Below are positions 47,500-56,336 of a DNA stretch of 64,000 bases, piece by piece; positions within the stretch are counted from its first letter, which is position 1; each line of letters begins with the position of its first letter. This DNA comes from Rhizobium sp. SEMIA4064. Lineage in GTDB: Bacteria > Pseudomonadota > Alphaproteobacteria > Rhizobiales > Rhizobiaceae. The stretch is from positions 558,001 to 622,000 of the forward strand of contig NZ_PYJN01000019.1 of the NCBI RefSeq assembly GCF_003025035.1. The letters are read 5' to 3'. The notes beneath the pieces were generated by a model that saw only the letters and a list, made by a program, of their open reading frames with translations, was not told where the DNA came from and ran no database searches. The position numbers and the translations under genes were made by a program.

Positions 47500-48216
47500 T
47501 TACTCCCGCTCGCCCGTGAAGTTCAGGAGAAGCTGGAAGATGTTGACGAAGTTCAGGTAGAGCGACAGCGCACCGAAGACGGCCAGCTTCTGCGACGACT
47601 CCTGATCGTAGTTTTCGGCATACTGTTCCTTGATGTTCTGCGTATCCCAGGCGGTCAGGCCGACGAAGACGACGATACCGATGACCGAGATCGCGAACTG
47701 CAGCGCGCTCGAACCCAGGAAGATATTGACGACGCTGGCGATGACCACGCCGAACAGGCCCATCATCAGGAACGAGCCGATGTTGGAAAGATCACGCTTG
47801 GTCGTGTAGCCGTAAAGGCTCGTCGCGCCGAACATCGTTGCGGCAATGAAGAAGGTTCGCGCGATGCTGGTGCCGGTGAATACCAGGAAGATCGAAGCGA
47901 GCGACAGGCCCATGACCGCACAGAAGGCCCAGAACATTGTCTGCGCCGTGCTTGCCGACATCGATTGGATGCGGAACGAGAAGAACAGCACGAAGGCGAG
48001 CGGCGCCAGCATGACGACCCACTTCAGTGGCGTCTGGAAGATCGGCACATAGAGCGCCGGCGTCGTGCCGACGATCAGCGCGACGATACCGGTCACCACA
48101 AGGCCGATGCCCATGTAATTGTAGACGCGCAGCATATGCTTGCGCAGACCTTCGTCGAAGAGCGCCTGCGAGCCAGCGGCGGCTCCATAGCCGTATCGCG
48201 GATTGGTCGGGTTCAT
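47500..48216 (-). CDS. Bax inhibitor-1/YccA family membrane protein
   Basis: A 238-residue inner-membrane protein with seven likely helices and the C-terminal VGLTAWDTQNIKEQYAENYD segment, whose Asp pair in related proteins (BsYetJ) controls a pH-sensitive calcium leak. The start MNPTNPRYGYG has AAGGAG upstream. It follows the anti-sigma gene by 23 bases on the same strand, so it is probably part of the sigma factor operon. The physiological role in bacteria is poorly known; membrane-protein quality control is one proposal. Confidence 0.92.
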   Translation of the reverse strand: MNPTNPRYGYGAAAGSQALFDEGLRKHMLRVYNYMGIGLVVTGIVALIVGTTPALYVPIFQTPLKWVVMLAPLAFVLFFSFRIQSMSASTAQTMFWAFCAVMGLSLASIFLVFTGTSIARTFFIAATMFGATSLYGYTTKRDLSNIGSFLMMGLFGVVIASVVNIFLGSSALQFAISVIGIVVFVGLTAWDTQNIKEQYAENYDQESSQKLAVFGALSLYLNFVNIFQLLLNFTGERE

Positions 48217-48239
48217 GGTCGTTCTCCTTTGATTCAAAA

Positions 48240-49010
48240 CTAGTACAGACTGCGGGCGAGCTTTTCGGCCTCGCCATCGAGTTCGGCCGCCTTGCCGTCG
48301 CCGATCAGCGCGTAAGCGACCTCGCCGATCTGCCAATAGGCAGCCTGGACATCGTCACGCTTGACATGGCTGACCTTCTGGACACCGAAACTGCCCGGAC
48401 GGACGGCAAACAGCGACAATTGACCGCCTTTGCCGGCATCAATCGTCATTTCAACGCTCGGGCCGAAACCGGACGGATAGATCTGCGCATCGGTGACACG
48501 CCAGCCCTGCGGCAGTTCCGGCAGGACGATCGCCGTCGATGCGCGGATTTCATCCGGATTAAAGGCAGCCTGCGCCGGCTGCGACTTCATCGTTTCGCGC
48601 AAGGCTGTCGCCCGGTAAGCTTGTACCGCATCATCGACGAAAGCCGGCACCGGAACGGACGCGTTGACTTCGCTCGCGGTGAAAGCGCCAAAGGACGTAT
48701 GCGCGACCCAGCCGGCGGCCATCAGCATGGCAACGGCGGCAACCCGCTGGAACGAGCTCAGCACCCGGCCATAAGCCAGCCCGCGTTCCAGCCGCCGCGC
48801 GGCCTCGCGGGTTTCCGCCTTCGCCGCCAGTCCTCCGCCGGCCAGTGCCATGCGCAGCTCGCCACGGATACTCATATCGGCCATCACCTTGGCGGCGATC
48901 GCAGGATGTTCCGAGAGGTAGGATTCCACCTCGACGCGGCGCGCGACGGTCAGCTCACCATCGACATAGGCGTCGAGATCGGCGTCGATGACGGGATCAA
49001 TTGTTTTCAT
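48240..49010 (-). CDS. Transmembrane anti-sigma factor
   Basis: A 256-residue protein. The N-terminal part (DADLDAYVDGELTVARRVEVE) is the anti-sigma fold that clamps an ECF sigma factor. A single membrane helix follows at about residues 86-106, then a periplasmic domain of about 150 residues. No HxxxCxxC zinc motif is present. It overlaps the sigma gene by 14 bases, the classical arrangement for sigma/anti-sigma pairs. The signal it senses is unknown, presumably an envelope stress. Confidence 0.88.
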   Translation of the reverse strand: MKTIDPVIDADLDAYVDGELTVARRVEVESYLSEHPAIAAKVMADMSIRGELRMALAGGGLAAKAETREAARRLERGLAYGRVLSSFQRVAAVAMLMAAGWVAHTSFGAFTASEVNASVPVPAFVDDAVQAYRATALRETMKSQPAQAAFNPDEIRASTAIVLPELPQGWRVTDAQIYPSGFGPSVEMTIDAGKGGQLSLFAVRPGSFGVQKVSHVKRDDVQAAYWQIGEVAYALIGDGKAAELDGEAEKLARSLY

Positions 49011-49533
49011 TGCCGCCTCCGATCAGTCGAAGATGCGAAACCGTGGGTGATGTGTTCTCGAAATCTCTCAAGCTGGCGCGGGCGCGGGCGATGCGCGACA
49101 TCAACGTACCGACGGGAATACCGAGTGCAGATGCCGCTTCCTGATAGGAAAGGTCTTCGATCGCCACGAGATGCAGCGCTTCGCGTTGCTCCTCCGGCAG
49201 GTTGAAGAAAGCGTCTCGCACCTGCTTCAGGCGCACGGCATGATCCTGCGAAGCCGGCAGGGCCTGGTCGAATTCGGCAGCCGCCTCTTCATGGCGGCGA
49301 TTGAGCGAACGCGTCTGGCGCAGCCGGTCGATATGGGCATTGTGCAGGATCGAAAGCAGCCAGGTGCGCAGGTTCGCGCCGCGCCGGAAAGAGGATTTTC
49401 GCTCATAGGCCTTGACCAGCGCATCGTGCACCAGGTCTTCCGCTTCATCCGCATTATGGACGAGCGAACGGGCATAGCGTCTCAGCGAACCGAGCTGCCC
49501 CAAAACATCGAATGTTCGTCCTTTGCGTTCCAT
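48997..49533 (-). CDS. ECF RNA polymerase sigma factor
   Basis: A 178-residue sigma-70 family protein with region 2 (LRRYARSLVHNADEAEDLVH, LRTWLLSILHNAHID) and region 4 (LPEEQREALHLVAIEDLSYQ, then EAASALGIPVGTLMSRIARA). It lacks regions 1 and 3, as ECF factors do. It is the first gene of the sigma, anti-sigma and Bax-inhibitor set. I saw no convincing autoregulated promoter just upstream. Confidence 0.92.
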   Translation of the reverse strand: MERKGRTFDVLGQLGSLRRYARSLVHNADEAEDLVHDALVKAYERKSSFRRGANLRTWLLSILHNAHIDRLRQTRSLNRRHEEAAAEFDQALPASQDHAVRLKQVRDAFFNLPEEQREALHLVAIEDLSYQEAASALGIPVGTLMSRIARARASLRDFENTSPTVSHLRLIGGGNENN

Positions 49534-49594
49534 ACCCCAATATACGGAAGCCGAGCCGATCCTATTCCATCGCCCGGCAAATATTTTTTGAACG

Positions 49595-50517
49595 CTACAT
49601 CAGCACGAAATCCTTCGGCTGCGGCATTGGAGGAAGATCGGCTTCGCCGAGCGCTTCGCGAAGGTTGATTTCGACCGTATCGGCCAGCGCGCCGATCGCC
49701 AGCGCATTCGGGCGATTGCTGAAAGGATCTTCAAGCTCATCACCGAGGGCATCCAGACCGAAGAAGGTATAGGCCACCAAAGCGGCCACGAAGGGTGAAC
49801 CCCAGCCGAGCGTGTCTACGAAACCGAAGGGCAGCAGGAAGCAAAAGAGATAGGCCGTGCGGTGCAAGAGCAGCGTATAGCCGAAGGGAAGCGGCGTGTT
49901 GCGGATGCGCTCACAAGCCGCCTGCACCACTCCCATCTGACCGACGCTGGCATCGAGCATCTGATATTGGATGTCCGAAATGTCACCCGCAGCCTTGAGT
50001 CGTGCAAGGTCCGTCGACATGAGGCGCAGCAAGAGATCGGGCCGATTTTGAGCCATATGATAGAAATCGGCTTCGCTGGGCGACAGGTGGTTCAACACTT
50101 TGTTCTCGTTGCCGCCGGGCCGCAAATGGCAGACCAGCGCCTGCGTGAAAGCCATCGTCAGCCGCAACAAATTCCTGCGCGCCTGGCGACCATTCTCTCC
50201 CGCCGATTCCAGAATGAGCGTCTGCCGCGCAAAACCGCGGGCAACATAAACGAGCTGACCCCAAACGCGCCGGCCCTCCCACCAGCGGTCGTAGCAGGCA
50301 TTGTTGCGAAAGCCGAGGAAGATCGAAAGCGCGATGCCGAGCAGGGCAAAAGGCGATCCATTGAACGAGAGGATTACATTCGGACGCTCTTCATGCCCCC
50401 AGACGATCAACGCCGACAACAGGAAAATCACCACGATCTGCGGCAGTATCCGGCGAATGACCGAACCGCGGACGATGAAAAAAGCTGAAAAAGACTCGGC
50501 CTGTCTCGGACGATCAT
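49595..50517 (-). CDS. Bestrophin family protein with a frameshift near its 5' end
   Basis: A homologue of bacterial bestrophins (YneE type), pentameric anion or cation channels in the inner membrane. The main frame, with four likely helices and FLGFRNNACYDRWWEGRRVW, is intact to the stop. The natural start MIVRDRPSLFQLF (ATG at 50517) is in another frame and joins the rest only if one T is added to the run of six at 50478-50483. Then MIVR is at 1-4 and RGSV at 17-20, exactly as in E. coli YneE, giving 307 residues. Without the extra T an in-frame ATG at 50623 reads through unlikely sequence. Deletion, sequencing error or slippage are all possible. Confidence 0.8.
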
Positions 50518-50671
50518 TGTGGCAAGAACTCTCGGCTAGGATTTGATTTGCCGAGCAATACATCAGACAAGCAGGAAACAATCCACTCTTCCGCAATTGG
50601 TAGCGACTGTCACCAGCCATCATAGTTGGATATATCGACGAGGGGGCACGGAAACGACAGAGGACGACTTG

Positions 50672-51088
50672 ATGAAGAGCATCCGTATTGCAGCCGCCTT
50701 GATCCTGCGGGGCAACGGCGACACCTTACTGGTCCGCAAGCGGGGAACGTCAGCCTTCATGCAGCCGGGCGGCAAGATCGAAGCCGGAGAAACCGCCGCG
50801 GCCGCACTGATCCGCGAACTGAGTGAGGAAATCGGCCTGCGCTTTGCCGAGACACAGTTAAGTCCTATCGGCCGTTTCGAAGCCGAGGCCGCCAACGAGC
50901 CGGATCATCAAGTGATTGCCGAGGTGTTCCGCCTCGATATCGGCGACGATGTCATTCAGCCCGCCGCCGAGATCGAAGAAATACGGTGGATATCTCCGAC
51001 CAATCCCGGCGATATCCCTTTAGCACCCCTGACGGAACACCAGATCCTGCCCACTCACCGGCAGCAGCTCGCCGCCGGCGTGAAATAG
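50672..51088 (+). CDS. NUDIX hydrolase
   Basis: A 138-residue enzyme with a complete Nudix box, GGKIEAGE at 33-40 followed by RELSEEIGL at 48-56 (GX5EX7REUXEEXGU). It hydrolyses nucleoside diphosphates linked to another group; with its small size an 8-oxo-dGTP-type sanitiser is plausible. The ATG at 50672 has GAGGA seven bases upstream. It converges with msrA, seven bases apart. Confidence 0.9.
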   Translation: MKSIRIAAALILRGNGDTLLVRKRGTSAFMQPGGKIEAGETAAAALIRELSEEIGLRFAETQLSPIGRFEAEAANEPDHQVIAEVFRLDIGDDVIQPAAEIEEIRWISPTNPGDIPLAPLTEHQILPTHRQQLAAGVK

Positions 51089-51095
51089 AACTCAG

Positions 51096-51848
51096 TCAAT
51101 TCGCCGAGGCATTCGCTTCGACCAAAACTGGATCGGCGCGATAGTCTTTCGGGAAAATGCGCTGCAGGTTTTTGATCTTCGGCAGATCGTTGATGACGAT
51201 GTAGGGATAATTGGGATGTGTCGTCAGGAAGTCCTGATGATAGTCCTCGGCAGCATAGAATTGCCGTGCCGGCTCGATCTTGGTGACGACAGCCGCGTCG
51301 AAAACCTTGGCGTGATTGAGCTGGTCGATATAGGCCTTGGCGACATTGGCCTGTTCGGCATTGGTCGGGAAGATTGCCGAGCGATATTGCGTGCCGCTGT
51401 CCGGCCCCTGATAGTTGAGCTCCGTCGGATCATGGGCGACCGAGAAGTAGATTTGCAACAGATGCCCGTAGCTGATCTTGTGCGGATCGAAAACGATGCG
51501 CACGGATTCGGCATGGCCGGTATCGCCGGTGCTCACCATCTCATAATGCGCCGCATCCTTGTTGCCGCCGGTATAGCCCGACGTGGCACTGATGACGCCG
51601 TTGACATGCTGGAACACGCCCTGCACGCCCCAGAAGCAACCGCCAGCGAGCACGGTGGTCTCCGTACCGCCGGAACCCGGCTTTTCATCGACCGTCGGCG
51701 CCGGAATGACACGCGCGTCTTCGGCCGAGGCGCTGGTAACGAACTGGAACGCCACGCCGGCAAGCAAGATTGCACCGGCTGCGAAAGCCGCTGGACGGGC
51801 AAGACGCGGCAGGCGTTTGCGGATCGTATCTTTCGATGCACGGTTCAT
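51096..51848 (-). CDS. msrA: Peptide-methionine (S)-S-oxide reductase, exported form
   Basis: A 250-residue MsrA. The catalytic Cys71 lies in LAGGCFWGVQGVFQHVNGV, and GYTGGNKDAAHYEMVSTGDT follows, with PEPTIDE-binding Tyr/Glu residues expected. Unlike cytosolic MsrA it has a basic, then hydrophobic N-terminus (about residues 8-42, ending SASAEDA), a signal peptide, so it probably repairs oxidised methionines in the periplasm. The catalytic Cys does not occur as a lipobox. Confidence 0.93.
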   Translation of the reverse strand: MNRASKDTIRKRLPRLARPAAFAAGAILLAGVAFQFVTSASAEDARVIPAPTVDEKPGSGGTETTVLAGGCFWGVQGVFQHVNGVISATSGYTGGNKDAAHYEMVSTGDTGHAESVRIVFDPHKISYGHLLQIYFSVAHDPTELNYQGPDSGTQYRSAIFPTNAEQANVAKAYIDQLNHAKVFDAAVVTKIEPARQFYAAEDYHQDFLTTHPNYPYIVINDLPKIKNLQRIFPKDYRADPVLVEANASAN

Positions 51849-52007
51849 GATGATCTCCTTTCAGCGGAGATTATAAAATCTCTCGTCACCAGGGGATACG
51901 GGAGGACCGGGCATTTTGTTACACACGGGCGCGTGAAACACCGAAACGTGATGGTACGCCACAGCCGGAAGCGCGGGCCGTCGATCTGATTGCGCCGACA
52001 AAGCCGC

Positions 52008-52217
52008 TCAGTAATGCGGCGGCTTCGTGATGGCCGGAGCGTCCAGGCTCTGTTCTTCCAGCGTCAGGAAGCGTTCGGTCAGCCGGTCGAGCTTCTGCCG
52101 CGTCTGCTCGATCACTTTCCACTGCTCCGCCACCTGATCGGACAGTTCCTCGATCGTCTTTGCCTGATAGGCCACCAATTCTTCGAGTGCGGTGATACGA
52201 CTTTGTTCGTCTGACAT
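52008..52217 (-). CDS. slyX: SlyX family protein
   Basis: A 69-residue, highly charged protein predicted to be one long coiled coil (ITALEELVAYQAKTIEELSD) with the conserved C-terminal PPHY end of SlyX. The function is unknown. The start MSDEQSRITALE is preceded by GAAGGGA. Upstream in-frame sequence does not look coding. Confidence 0.88.
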   Translation of the reverse strand: MSDEQSRITALEELVAYQAKTIEELSDQVAEQWKVIEQTRQKLDRLTERFLTLEEQSLDAPAITKPPHY

Positions 52218-52305
52218 CTCTGTTTCCCTTCGGCAGCGATCTATAGCACCCCGACAGCAGACGTATAGTGACTCAATCAAGCATATGACGGGCGCCGGCG
52301 CCATT

Positions 52306-52321
52306 TGACGGTGATGTGACA
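52306..52321 (-). promoter_or_regulatory. Candidate Pho box (TGTCA-N6-CGTCA on the minus strand)
   Basis: Read on the minus strand, TGTCA and CGTCA recur with an 11-base period, as in PhoB sites. It lies in the divergent slyX/phosphodiesterase promoter region. The flanks match the consensus poorly and the orientation is away from the transporter operon, so this is tentative. Confidence 0.28.
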
Positions 52322-52453
52322 AAACTGAAAAACATATGAAAAGACCCGTTACCTAACTGACATCAGGGCCTTCTAAAGAGAGCGCAGAGACGCGCCAGTT
52401 TGAAGGCAATCCCTTTGCAGGCGCACCCTTTCTGAAGACCTCGGAGACGCGCC

Positions 52454-53290
52454 TTGAAGATCATCCAGATCACCGACACGCATTTGAGCCCCAACAAGCC
52501 GCATTTCAACGGCAACTGGGAGCCGCTGGCGAAATGGATCGAGGCGACTGGCGCCGATCTCGTCGTTCACACCGGCGATCTCAGCGTCGACGGCGCCGAC
52601 AAGGACGAAGATCTCCTCTTTTCCATGGACATGATGCGGCAGGTCTCCGCGCCGATGCTCATCGTGCCCGGAAACCACGATGTCGGCCACCTGCCCGGCT
52701 CGTATCAGCCCGTCAATCCGGAGCGGCTGGAACGCTGGCGTCGTCTCGTCGGTCCCGACTATTGGGCGAAGGACGTCGACAATTGGCGGCTGATCGGCCT
52801 CAACAGCCTGCTGATGGGCTTCGAGGATGCCGAGGAACAGAAGCAGTTCGATTGGCTGCAGGATATGCTCGAAAGCCGTGGCGACCGCCGCGTTGCCCTT
52901 TTCGCCCACAAGCCGCTCTTCGTCGATGCGCCGGATGAGGGCGATACCGGCTACTGGAGCGTGCGCCCGGTGCAGCGCGGCCGGCTCTATGATCTAATCG
53001 CGGCCCATGACGTGGCCCTGTTCGGCAGCGGCCATTTGCATTGGACCTGGGAAGGCGGCTTCAACGACACGAAGCTGGTATGGGCACCGCCCGGCGCCTT
53101 CATCCTCGACAAGATGGAACGTGAAATGCCCGGCGAACGGCTGATCGGCGCCGCTATCCATGAGCTTGGCGAGACCGTATCGACCGAGCTCGTCGCCGTG
53201 CCCGGCATGACGGCTTACTTCCTCGATGACGTTGTCATGGAAGTCTATCCGCAGGCCGCACCCAAGGCACAGAAGGAGCCGACCGAATGA
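52454..53290 (+). CDS. Metallophosphoesterase (CpdA/GpdQ-like phosphodiesterase)
   Basis: A 278-residue two-metal phosphodiesterase. Motifs are ITDTHLS (Asp/His), VHTGDLSVDG, VPGNHDVGH, FAHKPLF and FGSGHLHWTW, a complete set for class III cyclic-nucleotide or glycerophosphodiester phosphodiesterases. The start is TTG at 52454 with GGAG seven bases upstream. Its stop overlaps the ABC ATPase start (ATGA). Being the first gene of a Ugp-like importer operon, hydrolysis of an imported phosphodiester is more likely than of cAMP, but this is inference. Confidence 0.88.
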   Translation: MKIIQITDTHLSPNKPHFNGNWEPLAKWIEATGADLVVHTGDLSVDGADKDEDLLFSMDMMRQVSAPMLIVPGNHDVGHLPGSYQPVNPERLERWRRLVGPDYWAKDVDNWRLIGLNSLLMGFEDAEEQKQFDWLQDMLESRGDRRVALFAHKPLFVDAPDEGDTGYWSVRPVQRGRLYDLIAAHDVALFGSGHLHWTWEGGFNDTKLVWAPPGAFILDKMEREMPGERLIGAAIHELGETVSTELVAVPGMTAYFLDDVVMEVYPQAAPKAQKEPTE

Positions 53291-54450
53291 GCGCGCTTTC
53301 GCTTCGCGGCATCGCCAAGTCCTTCGGCGGCAACGCCATCCTCAAGGGCGTCAGCCTCGAGGTCGAGCAGGGCGAGTTCATTGCCCTCGTTGGGCCGTCC
53401 GGCTGCGGTAAGAGCACGCTGCTGCGCATTCTCGCGGGGCTCGATCACGCCGACAGCGGTGAAATCATCCTTGGCGGCAGCGACGTCTCCGGCGTTGCTG
53501 CGGCCGACCGCAACATCGCCATGGTCTTCCAGTCCTACGCGCTCTATCCGCATCTGACGGCGTCGGAAAACATCGCCGTGCCGCTCGCCATGCGCCGCCT
53601 GACGCGCGTACAGCGCCTGCCCTTCATCGGCGCCCTGCTGCCGGGTCAAAAGAACATCCGCTCCGGCATCATCCGCGATGTCCGCGAGATGGCGGTTTCG
53701 CTGAAGATCGACCATCTGCTCGACCGCAAGCCCGGCCAGATGTCCGGCGGCCAGCGTCAGCGCGTGGCGCTCGCTCGCGCCATGGTGCGCCAGCCGAGCG
53801 TCTTCTTGATGGACGAGCCGCTCTCCAATCTCGATGCCAATTTGCGCGTCCATGCCCGCGGCGAGATCGTCGACCTGCATCGCCGCGCCGGCGTTCCCAC
53901 CGTTTACGTCACCCATGATCAGGCCGAAGCGCTTTCCATGGCCGATCGCGTCGCCGTCATGATCGGTGGGCAGTTGCTGCAGCTCGCCTCTCCGCAGACG
54001 ATCTATGACGATCCGGCCCATATCGAAGTCGCCCGCTTCGTCGGCCAGCCGCGTATCAACCTCCTGCCGGCCCTGGCCGAAAACGGCATCGTCGCCTTCG
54101 GCGGCATCAGGCTGGCGCTCGCAGAAACCAGCTTTGCAGGCACTGCGGTCACGCTCGGCATCCGTCCGGAATTCGTCCGCTTGGCCGACAGTCGCCAGGA
54201 TGCACTCGCCGCCCATATCGAACGGATGGAATTCCTCGGCTCCGAAGTCATCCTGCACGCCCGGCTCGATGGCATCGGCGAAAGCATGATCGCCAAGCTC
54301 ACCCCCGCCGATGCGAATGGCCTATCCGCGGGCATGCCCGTCGCCCTGACGCTGGCGCCGGAACAGGCCATGGTCTTTGCCGAAGATGGCCGCCGTCTGC
54401 GCGCCGTGCCTGTTGCGGCCGATGCCGCCAGGGAGAAAGCCCATGGCTAG
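53287..54450 (+). CDS. ABC transporter ATPase, MalK/UgpC type
   Basis: A 387-residue ATPase with Walker A GPSGCGKSTLLRILAG, signature MSGGQRQRVALARAM, Walker B VFLMDEPLSNLDANL and a C-terminal TOBE region. Between the Q-loop and the signature there is an extra basic stretch of about 15 residues (RVQRLPFIGALLPGQKNIRS) absent from MalK as I remember it. Coupled to the phosphodiesterase gene (ATGA) and overlapping the permease start by eight bases. Confidence 0.92.
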   Translation: MSALSLRGIAKSFGGNAILKGVSLEVEQGEFIALVGPSGCGKSTLLRILAGLDHADSGEIILGGSDVSGVAAADRNIAMVFQSYALYPHLTASENIAVPLAMRRLTRVQRLPFIGALLPGQKNIRSGIIRDVREMAVSLKIDHLLDRKPGQMSGGQRQRVALARAMVRQPSVFLMDEPLSNLDANLRVHARGEIVDLHRRAGVPTVYVTHDQAEALSMADRVAVMIGGQLLQLASPQTIYDDPAHIEVARFVGQPRINLLPALAENGIVAFGGIRLALAETSFAGTAVTLGIRPEFVRLADSRQDALAAHIERMEFLGSEVILHARLDGIGESMIAKLTPADANGLSAGMPVALTLAPEQAMVFAEDGRRLRAVPVAADAAREKAHG

Positions 54451-55366
54451 CATGGCCGCCACGTCGATGCCGATGCAGTCGGTGGCGGCGCGCGAGCGCA
54501 GCGAAGCCCGCACGGCCCTGCTGCTGGCGCTGCCCGCCATCGTCCTGATCGTGATTTTCATTTTGCTGCCGATCGTCGCCGTCGTCTTCCTCGGCTTCAC
54601 CGATTTCCAGCTCGGCGACAAAAGCTTCCGCTTCGTCGCCTTCGAGAATTTCGCACACCTGCTTCGGGACCGGACGTTCCAGAAATCCCTGTGGAACACG
54701 ACGGTCTATACCGCCATCGTCGCGCCCGTCTCGATCGTACTCGGCCTCGGCGTGGCGCTGCTGATCGAGAGTGAAGGCATCGGCCGCAGCTTCTTCCGCA
54801 CGGCCTACTTCCTGCCCGTCGCCTCGTTGATCGTCGCCATGGCGACCGTCTGGCAATATCTCTTCCATCCGACCATCGGCCCGATCAACGCGCTTCTGGC
54901 CGAGATTGGTGTACGCGGCCCGAACTGGCTCGGCTCCTCGGCGACCGCGCTCTACAGCCTGTCGATCATCGGCGTCTGGCAGTCGGTCGGCTTCAACATG
55001 GTGCTGTTCCTCGCCGGCCTCACCGCCATCCCGCGCGAACTCTACGCCGCCGCCGAAGTGGATGGTGCGAAATCGGCGCTCGACCGCTTCTGGCTGGTCA
55101 CCTGGCCGATGCTCGGACCGACGACGCTCTTCGTCACCACGATCAGCATCATCAACGCCGTCAAGGTCTTCGATACCGTCAAGACGCTGACCGACGGCGG
55201 CCCGAACCATGCCTCGGAAGTGCTGCTCTTCACCATCTACCAGGAAGGCTTCGTCTATCTCCGGGTCGGCTACGCCTCGGCGATGACGACCGTGTTTCTC
55301 GCCATCCTAGTGGTGCTGACCTTCCTGCAATATCGCGTTCAAGACCGGCAGGTGCATTACACATGA
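54443..55366 (+). CDS. ABC transporter permease, UgpA/MalF type
   Basis: A 307-residue permease with about six helices and an EAA loop ELYAAAEVDGAKSALDRFWL. The start MASMAATSMPMQS has GGGAG upstream and overlaps the ATPase stop. Its own stop overlaps the next permease (ATGA). Confidence 0.92.
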   Translation: MASMAATSMPMQSVAARERSEARTALLLALPAIVLIVIFILLPIVAVVFLGFTDFQLGDKSFRFVAFENFAHLLRDRTFQKSLWNTTVYTAIVAPVSIVLGLGVALLIESEGIGRSFFRTAYFLPVASLIVAMATVWQYLFHPTIGPINALLAEIGVRGPNWLGSSATALYSLSIIGVWQSVGFNMVLFLAGLTAIPRELYAAAEVDGAKSALDRFWLVTWPMLGPTTLFVTTISIINAVKVFDTVKTLTDGGPNHASEVLLFTIYQEGFVYLRVGYASAMTTVFLAILVVLTFLQYRVQDRQVHYT

Positions 55367-56199
55367 CCTCGACAGGCTTCACTCCCGGCCGCATCCTGCG
55401 CCTCTCAGCGCTGATCTTGGGCTCGCTCGTCTTCCTGGCGCCCTACATCTTTATGATCTCGACCGCCGGCAAGGCGCAGGACGATATCTTCACCTCCGCC
55501 CTGAAGCTGATCCCGACGCATTTCTTCTACATCGAGAACATCACCCATGCGTTGAGCAAGGTGCCGATGGGCACGCTGCTGCTCAACGGCGTCCTCGTCT
55601 GCGGCCTGATCTTCTTCTTCCAAGTGCTGATCGCCATCCCTTGCGCCTACGCTATGGCGAAGCTGAAATTTCCAGCCGCACGCATGATGATGGTGCTGGT
55701 CATGCTCGGTCTGCTGATTCCGATCCATGCAACGGCTCTGCCGCTCTATGTCGGCTTCAACAGCCTATCGCTGCTGAACAGCTATACGGCCCTCGTCGCG
55801 CCCTTCTCGATCTCGGTCTTCGCGATCTTCATGTTCCTGCAGTTCTTCCGCGCCATGCCCGACGATCTGATCCACGCTGCCCGCCTCGACGGCATGTCGG
55901 AACTCGGCATCGTCGCTCGTGTGATCGTGCCGAATGCCTGGCCCGCAGTTACGGCCTTCGCGATCTTCTCGGTCGTCGCGCATTGGAACGACCTCTACTG
56001 GCCGCTGATTGTCATCAGCAAGCAGGACTACGCCACCCCGCCGCTGGGCCTCATGTATTTCCGCGCCGCCGAAGCCGGCGACGACTACGGCGCCCTCATG
56101 GCGGCAACCCTGATCATCACCCTTCCCCTCGTCGCGGCGTTCCTTCTCGCACAGAAGCGTTTCGTCGAGGGCATCACCATGACCGGTCTCAAAGGCTGA
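55363..56199 (+). CDS. ABC transporter permease, UgpE/MalG type
   Basis: A 278-residue permease with about six helices and EAA loop DLIHAARLDGMSELGIVARV. It pairs with the UgpA-type protein. The binding-protein gene lies 137 bases further on, beyond two palindromic repeats. Confidence 0.92.
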   Translation: MTSTGFTPGRILRLSALILGSLVFLAPYIFMISTAGKAQDDIFTSALKLIPTHFFYIENITHALSKVPMGTLLLNGVLVCGLIFFFQVLIAIPCAYAMAKLKFPAARMMMVLVMLGLLIPIHATALPLYVGFNSLSLLNSYTALVAPFSISVFAIFMFLQFFRAMPDDLIHAARLDGMSELGIVARVIVPNAWPAVTAFAIFSVVAHWNDLYWPLIVISKQDYATPPLGLMYFRAAEAGDDYGALMAATLIITLPLVAAFLLAQKRFVEGITMTGLKG

Positions 56200-56208
56200 C
56201 TGGTTCCC

Positions 56209-56259
56209 TAGAGCGGATGATTTTAGATCGTATCGATCTAAAATCTGAATCCGCTCTAG
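56209..56259. repeat. Rhizobial palindromic repeat (TAGAGCGGAT arms)
   Basis: TAGAGCGG at 56209 and CCGCTCTA ending at 56259 enclose TTTTAGATCG/CGATCTAAAA, so nearly the whole unit folds as one hairpin. Elements with these AGAGCGGAT ends are common between genes in rhizobia. Confidence 0.8.
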
Positions 56260-56272
56260 AATCAAAGAAGTA

Positions 56273-56320
56273 GAGCATGATGTCGTCCGAAAACCGCATG
56301 CATTTTTCGGCATCATGCTC
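56273..56320. repeat. Rhizobial palindromic repeat (GAGCATGATG arms)
   Basis: GAGCATGATG at 56273 and CATCATGCTC ending at 56320 flank a CCGAAAA...TTTTCGG inner stem. It matches, as I recall, the frequent GAGCATGATG-CCGAAAA palindrome (RIME-like) of Rhizobium genomes. It lies immediately before the binding-protein gene and its ribosome-binding site. Confidence 0.82.
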
Positions 56321-56336
56321 GACAGGAGAACGAGCG

